From Neptunicoccus cionae (lineage in GTDB: Bacteria > Pseudomonadota > Alphaproteobacteria > Rhodobacterales > Rhodobacteraceae), in the NCBI RefSeq assembly GCF_014643735.1, contig NZ_BMKA01000006.1, forward strand, positions 1 to 64,000: a stretch of 64,000 nucleotides of DNA, given 5' to 3'. A program made the translations under genes and the position numbers. This document shows, one piece after another, positions 59,897 to 64,000 of this stretch; positions within the stretch are counted from its first letter, which is position 1; every line of letters starts with the position of its first letter. The notes beneath the pieces are model-generated. The model made no database searches and had not been told where the DNA came from. It was given only the letters and a program-made list of their open reading frames with translations.

Positions 59897-60861
59897 AACT
59901 TTCCCTTGTCATTCCTGTCTTTAATGATCCCGAAGGGGTCGGGCGGCTGCTGGCGCAGGTGGTGACGCTTGGTTTTTTTGCCGAAGTGGTTATCGTCGAT
60001 GATGCCTCTGAAAACCGCAGCGATCCTGCCGCGCTCGGGCTGAACCCTGCCACCCTGCCCTTCAAGCTGAAGTACCACCGCGTGCGCAAGAACCGTGGCG
60101 CGGGGTATGCCCGAAACAAGGGTCTTTCGTTATGCAGTGGCAGCCATGTGATCTTCTTTGACAGCGATGATCTGTTCACGGACGGATTTACCCTGCTGGT
60201 GGACCGGTTACAGGGCCGCGAATTTGATTTCTGTATCTTCAAACATGTGGACAGCCGCGTGCGTGCACGAGGCGGCAGCGGTCTGTTGGCAAGCGACGAG
60301 GATCGCTGGCAAGACGCTGATGCCCGCGGTGCGCTCGGTACGCTCTCTGCTGAGGGCGCGCAGATCCTCTGCACCGTGGCCGCCTATCCGTGGAACAAGA
60401 TATACCGCGTTGATTTCCTGCGCGAAAACGCCATTCGCTGCACGGAAATTCCGGTGCATAACGATATTGAAATCCACTGGATGGGATTTTTGCACGCGCA
60501 GACCATTCTCTATTCCGACCTGATCTGCTGTGAACATTTTGTCGCCGAGGGGCGCGGGCGTCTGACCAACCGGCGCGGGCGGGAGCGTTTCGCGGTGACA
60601 GAGGCGCTGATAGAGGTGCAAAAGGCCCTTGGCACCAACCCGCAGACCCGCAGTTTCATCGTCCCTTTCACCGGCTTTTACATTGGCCTGTTCCATTGGA
60701 TCGAAGCACAGCTTGTCGAAGATCTGCACAGACCCTTCCGCGAGTTGATACAGGAGTTTCTGCGTCAGAACCTGCCGCTCGAACATTATATCCGCGTGGT
60801 GGACACCGATCCCGAGCTTGGCTTGCGGATCAACCGGATTCTGAAGGGACAACGGGCATGA
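59893..60861 (+). CDS. Glycosyltransferase family 2
   Basis: A 322-residue GT-A transferase: LSLVIPVFNDPEGVGRLL, VVIVDDASENRSDP, NRGAGYARNKGLSLCSGSHV, FFDSDDLFTDGF with the DSDD metal site, then WNKIYRVDFLRENAIRC and NDIEIHWMGFLHA as the acceptor-side region. It overlaps its neighbours by 4 bases on each side, so it is in an operon with the next GT2 gene. Sugar specificity unknown. Confidence 0.9.
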   Translation: MKLSLVIPVFNDPEGVGRLLAQVVTLGFFAEVVIVDDASENRSDPAALGLNPATLPFKLKYHRVRKNRGAGYARNKGLSLCSGSHVIFFDSDDLFTDGFTLLVDRLQGREFDFCIFKHVDSRVRARGGSGLLASDEDRWQDADARGALGTLSAEGAQILCTVAAYPWNKIYRVDFLRENAIRCTEIPVHNDIEIHWMGFLHAQTILYSDLICCEHFVAEGRGRLTNRRGRERFAVTEALIEVQKALGTNPQTRSFIVPFTGFYIGLFHWIEAQLVEDLHRPFRELIQEFLRQNLPLEHYIRVVDTDPELGLRINRILKGQRA

Positions 60862-61985
60862 GCGTTTCCTTCATCATTACCAGCTATAATATTGATCCTT
60901 ATATAGAAAAATGCCTTCAAAGTGTCGCGAGTTCGGCCCGTGCAGGGGATGAGATCATCGTGGTGGATGACGGTTCCAAAGACCAGACCGTCGATATGGT
61001 CCGCAGCTTCATGGCGCGCAGCGACCTGCCCGAAGGGGTTGATCTAGTGCCGGTGTTTCTGGGGGCCAATACCTTTGGCGGCGTGGGGATTGCCGCCAAT
61101 ATCGGCCTTGATCATGCCAGCCGCGACACGGTGTTCTTTGTGGACGGGGATGACTGGCTGAACCCTGCCACTTTCAACAGTTGCCGCGCGGTGTTTGACC
61201 AGCGCGGCGTTGATTTCCTGATGGTGAACTATCTGGAATACGACGAACTGCTGGACGAGATGCGCCCCCCTGCGGATCAGGGACGCTGGCGGTTGCTCGA
61301 TGCAGGGTTTACCCCACAAGAGCGCCGCGATTTTGCCCTGTCGATGATCGCCGTGCCCTGGCGCAAATTTTACCGCCGCGACTTCCTGAAAACCCATAAA
61401 CTGCGCTTTCCCGAAGGGGATTTCTTCTTTGAAGACAACCCCTTCCACTGGGCGGTATGCCGCGCCGCGAGCAATTTCTCCTTCTTTGATCAGGTGATCT
61501 GCTATCACCGCGTCAATCGTCCGGGCCAGACCATGGCCTCGACAGGTGCAGAATTGATGGCGTTTTTCACCCATTACGATCTGATCACTGCCGATCTGCC
61601 TGCGGACGATCCGGCGCTGAAAGTGGCAGCGATGCGCTGGCTGGTGAACAATATGTCCTGGCATATGACCCGCCTGCGGCCCGCAGTGCTCCATGCTTAC
61701 GGGCAGGCCGCCGCCGCCCGCATCCGCGCCTTTGACGAAAGCCTCTGGAACGATCACATCCTGACCGGTTTTGCCCAAAGCCCGATGATTGATGCGATTT
61801 TGTCTCTGCGGGCCGGCGATCTGGCGGGGTTTGTTGCGGGCGCCAAACTCGACAATCTTCAGCGCCAGCTTGAAACCTTGCACCACCAACTGCTGGAACA
61901 GGCAGAGACCGGCGCCGACACCCGCGCCCAGATCGACAGGCTGCGGGCGGTGCAGGAATTTGATGCGCTGACCCGCAGATTCTAG
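60858..61985 (+). CDS. Glycosyltransferase family 2
   Basis: I start it at ATG 60858 (MSVSFIITSYNIDPYIEKCL), overlapping the previous stop as ATGA; the frame extends farther upstream inside the preceding gene without need. The 375-residue product has DEIIVVDDGSKDQTVDMVRS, NIGLDHASRDTVFFVDGDDWLNP with the DGDD metal site, PWRKFYRRDFLKTHKLRFP and FFEDNPFHWAV, all of the GT2 type. The C-terminal ~60 residues are a coiled coil (LQRQLETLHHQLLEQAETGA). Confidence 0.88.
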   Translation: MSVSFIITSYNIDPYIEKCLQSVASSARAGDEIIVVDDGSKDQTVDMVRSFMARSDLPEGVDLVPVFLGANTFGGVGIAANIGLDHASRDTVFFVDGDDWLNPATFNSCRAVFDQRGVDFLMVNYLEYDELLDEMRPPADQGRWRLLDAGFTPQERRDFALSMIAVPWRKFYRRDFLKTHKLRFPEGDFFFEDNPFHWAVCRAASNFSFFDQVICYHRVNRPGQTMASTGAELMAFFTHYDLITADLPADDPALKVAAMRWLVNNMSWHMTRLRPAVLHAYGQAAAARIRAFDESLWNDHILTGFAQSPMIDAILSLRAGDLAGFVAGAKLDNLQRQLETLHHQLLEQAETGADTRAQIDRLRAVQEFDALTRRF

Positions 61986-61993
61986 ACAGTTTT

Positions 61994-62037
61994 AAGGTAA
62001 ATTCTCAACCTCCCCTACGGCTTGTAGAATTTACCTT
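61994..62037. repeat. Perfect 12-bp inverted repeat in the leader of the last gene
   Basis: AAGGTAAATTCT (61994-62005) and AGAATTTACCTT (62026-62037) are exact inverted copies with a 20-base loop. A second short stem, ACCCTC (62047-62052) with GAGGGT (62061-62066), follows. No T-run follows, so it may be an RNA leader or operator for the gene at 62116. Confidence 0.5.
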
Positions 62038-62115
62038 CGCGGGGAAACCCTCTAGGACGGGAGGGTCCGCTCGGGGCAGAATTGCGAATAGATTCACGAT
62101 CAAAGAGATTACAAA

Positions 62116-64000
62116 ATGAACTTCCAAAAAATCCAGCGGGCCTATGCGGATATGCGCCGTATTCTCGAAATCGCCAACGGGCGGCGCGGGCTTCTGACCG
62201 ATGCTGAGATAAAGACTCTCTCCAAAGCTCTCGAAGCCACGGGGGAGGCCAATGATTTTGGCGCCATCATCTATCTTTATGAACGTCTGCTGCATCTCGG
62301 CGCAATACTGGATGAAGGACCGATGTCCCCCGAACGCCAGCGGTTCCATTTCCGCTATATCCGCGCCCTGCTGAAAACCTGTGATTTTGAAACCGGACTG
62401 GCCTATCTGAACAAGGCATTGGAACGCTTCCCCAGCAGTCTGGATCTATGGACCCTGCAGCTGCATTATCTCTGGTTCAATCGTCCTTCCGATCTGGTAG
62501 AGATGGCGCGGGCGGGGCGATTGGATGCGCTGCCAAGCACTGGTTTGATCGGTCTTTACGGGGAAATTTTCATCCTAGCAGGCCAGCATGAACGGGCCCG
62601 CGAACTGGTCAACGGGGCCAATGCCGCAGGGCAAGGCAGCCCTGATCTGCTGTTCCTGCAAATGAACAGCGAAACCGATTCCGCGCGCAAACTTTCGGCC
62701 TTCAACAGCTATCTGTCCCAGAACAACCTGCGCCCGCTGAAGCTGCGGGATGACAGCCAGCCCATTGGCATCGATAATCTGGTGGCTGCAGATCCCCACG
62801 GGGATCACACCAGCGACGGGCCGCTGGTAACGGTGATCACCACCGCTTATGAATGCGCGGAGTATCTTGAGGTCTCCGCCCGCTCGATCCTGGATCAATC
62901 CTATCGCAATATCGAACTGATGCTGGTGGATGACTGTTCGGATGATGCGACACGGGCCAAAATCGCCGAACTGGCCGCACAGGATTCCCGCGTGGTGCCG
63001 GTTTACCGGTCCGAAAATGCCGGTACTTACATCGCTAAATCCGAAGCCTTCCGCCGCGCCAAAGGCGAATTCACCATCTTCCATGACAGCGACGACTGGG
63101 CCCACCCCGACAAGATCCGAAGCGAAGTCAAAGAGTTGCGCGCCAACCGCGATCTGGTCTGCCTGCATTCCAGCTGGGTGCGCATCAACGAGGAAGCCCA
63201 TATCCTGATGCAGCTTTCGGGCAATTACGGCCATCCTGATCCGGCGGCCACCATGCTGCGCACGGAACCGGTGCTGGCCCGTTGCGGTACGTTCGATCCG
63301 ATCCGTACCGGTGCGGACACCGAATTCAAACGCCGCATCCAGCATGCTTTCGGCCCGCGCAGTCTGCGCACGGACCGGCGGGTTCTGGTGCTCGGGCGGC
63401 AACACGGGGAATCCCTGACCCAAAGCGGTTCTTCCACCATGAAGAATTTCGGCTGGTCGGTGCCCCGCGCGCTCTATCGTGCCAGTTGGTTTGACAATTA
63501 CGCCACCGAAAACCGCAGCCGGAACTACTGGTCCCCCCTTGGCGTGCGCAAGATCCCGATTCCGGTGCAATATGATTTCGGCGACCTGATGAAATACGAC
63601 AGGCTGGCCCGTCTCGGGCTCGACCAAAAGTTCGAAGACATGATCTTTGTGATCCGTGGCCAGCACGCCAAACGGCACCTGACCCAGATTCACCGGCTGA
63701 TCCTGTCACTGCATCATAACGGCTATCGTGTTGGTTTCTGGTTTGAAGACAAAGACTGGGCCCATGACACATGGCAGGGCAAACACCTGCGCAAGATGCA
63801 GTATCTGCATTACTATCACACGCTCGACAATCTGACCGGCAAGCTGTGCCTGTTGCTCGACAGCACAGAAACCGGCGTCACCGCGCAAATCGTCGATCCG
63901 GACCAGTTGCAACGGGACGGCACGGCTGAAGCCGGCCCGTCGGAGACTCTTGAAAGTTTCTCCCGTTTCCTGATCTCACCCAACTGGGCCCAACATATGG
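62116..64000 (+). CDS. Glycosyltransferase family 2 with helical N-terminus (3' truncated)
   Basis: The frame runs from ATG 62116 (MNFQKIQRAYADMRR) past the end of the window, 628 codons seen. Residues 1-230 are helical and repeat-like (TPR-type, for example TGLAYLNKALERFPSSLDLW). The GT2 domain starts near 236: PLVTVITTAYECAEYLEV, IELMLVDDCSDDATRAKI, NAGTYIAKSEAFRRAKGEF, IFHDSDDWAHPDKI with the DSDD metal site, and a region ending CGTFDPIRTGADTEFKRRI. The remaining ~200 residues are of unclear type. It is preceded by a structured leader and is separate from the GT2 operon before it. Confidence 0.88.
   Translation, partial: MNFQKIQRAYADMRRILEIANGRRGLLTDAEIKTLSKALEATGEANDFGAIIYLYERLLHLGAILDEGPMSPERQRFHFRYIRALLKTCDFETGLAYLNKALERFPSSLDLWTLQLHYLWFNRPSDLVEMARAGRLDALPSTGLIGLYGEIFILAGQHERARELVNGANAAGQGSPDLLFLQMNSETDSARKLSAFNSYLSQNNLRPLKLRDDSQPIGIDNLVAADPHGDHTSDGPLVTVITTAYECAEYLEVSARSILDQSYRNIELMLVDDCSDDATRAKIAELAAQDSRVVPVYRSENAGTYIAKSEAFRRAKGEFTIFHDSDDWAHPDKIRSEVKELRANRDLVCLHSSWVRINEEAHILMQLSGNYGHPDPAATMLRTEPVLARCGTFDPIRTGADTEFKRRIQHAFGPRSLRTDRRVLVLGRQHGESLTQSGSSTMKNFGWSVPRALYRASWFDNYATENRSRNYWSPLGVRKIPIPVQYDFGDLMKYDRLARLGLDQKFEDMIFVIRGQHAKRHLTQIHRLILSLHHNGYRVGFWFEDKDWAHDTWQGKHLRKMQYLHYYHTLDNLTGKLCLLLDSTETGVTAQIVDPDQLQRDGTAEAGPSETLESFSRFLISPNWAQHM

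Overview
The window looks like a chromosomal exopolysaccharide/capsule island of a marine alphaproteobacterium, most likely in the Rhodobacterales (roseobacter group). I infer this from four acidic RTX (calcium-binding nonapeptide) proteins, an exosortase with a fused EpsI-like domain beside a protein ending in a VPLPA-type sorting tail, the YjbH/YjbF pair, and KpsM/E/T-type export genes. The taxonomic call is from family content only. I saw no tRNA, rRNA or CRISPR array.

Layout. (1) 1-4657: the 3' end of an RTX protein gene, then an aminotransferase and two glycosyltransferases. (2) 4629-14414: an exosortase-associated exopolysaccharide locus built around a divergent AT-rich region (10469-11074). 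To the left run a priming sugar transferase, a TPR lipoprotein (PrsT-like), a polysaccharide export protein, an outer-membrane barrel protein and a rhomboid protease. To the right run an ExeA-like ATPase, a chain-length determinant and a tyrosine-kinase-like ATPase. (3) 14468-22200: a sulfotransferase, a large RTX protein with a glycoside-hydrolase-like N-terminus, a small membrane protein, the exosortase (XrtD-like) and its probable VPLPA-CTERM substrate. (4) 22605-32058: a 929-residue adenylation/carrier/SGNH fusion that reads like DltA, DltC and DltD in one chain, a PRC-barrel protein, an AI-2E family transporter, a lipoprotein and two convergent RTX proteins. (5) 32231-40997: an ABC-type capsule exporter (KpsM, KpsE, KpsT), a sulfotransferase, an IS30-like remnant, a Thr-rich secreted peptide, YjbF/YjbH and a Wza/KpsD-type export lipoprotein. 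(6) 41020-64000: an M20 amidohydrolase, then a long glycan-assembly region. It holds glycosyltransferases, a FkbM-like methyltransferase and another protein with long coiled coils, a sulfotransferase, a GT10-like (fucosyltransferase) protein, two proteins with MAF/DUF115-like domains (one of 1184 residues with four modules), a CMP-nonulosonate synthetase-like enzyme, a 2-hydroxyacid dehydrogenase, the GDP-mannose/GDP-fucose genes (gmd, fcl, manC) and several GT2 enzymes, the last running off the window.

How it fits together (inference): sugar nucleotides are made by ManC, Gmd and Fcl and by the NeuA-like enzyme. The glycosyltransferases assemble chains, and sulfotransferases and possibly the aminoacyl-adenylating fusion protein decorate them. 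Two different export routes lie side by side: a chain-length/kinase/export-protein set tied to the exosortase, and a KpsMET/Wza ABC route. RTX proteins, presumably sent out by a type I system encoded elsewhere, and the VPLPA-tailed protein would be the protein part of the matrix. No Wzx flippase, Wzy polymerase, KpsC/KpsS or type I exporter was found in the window.
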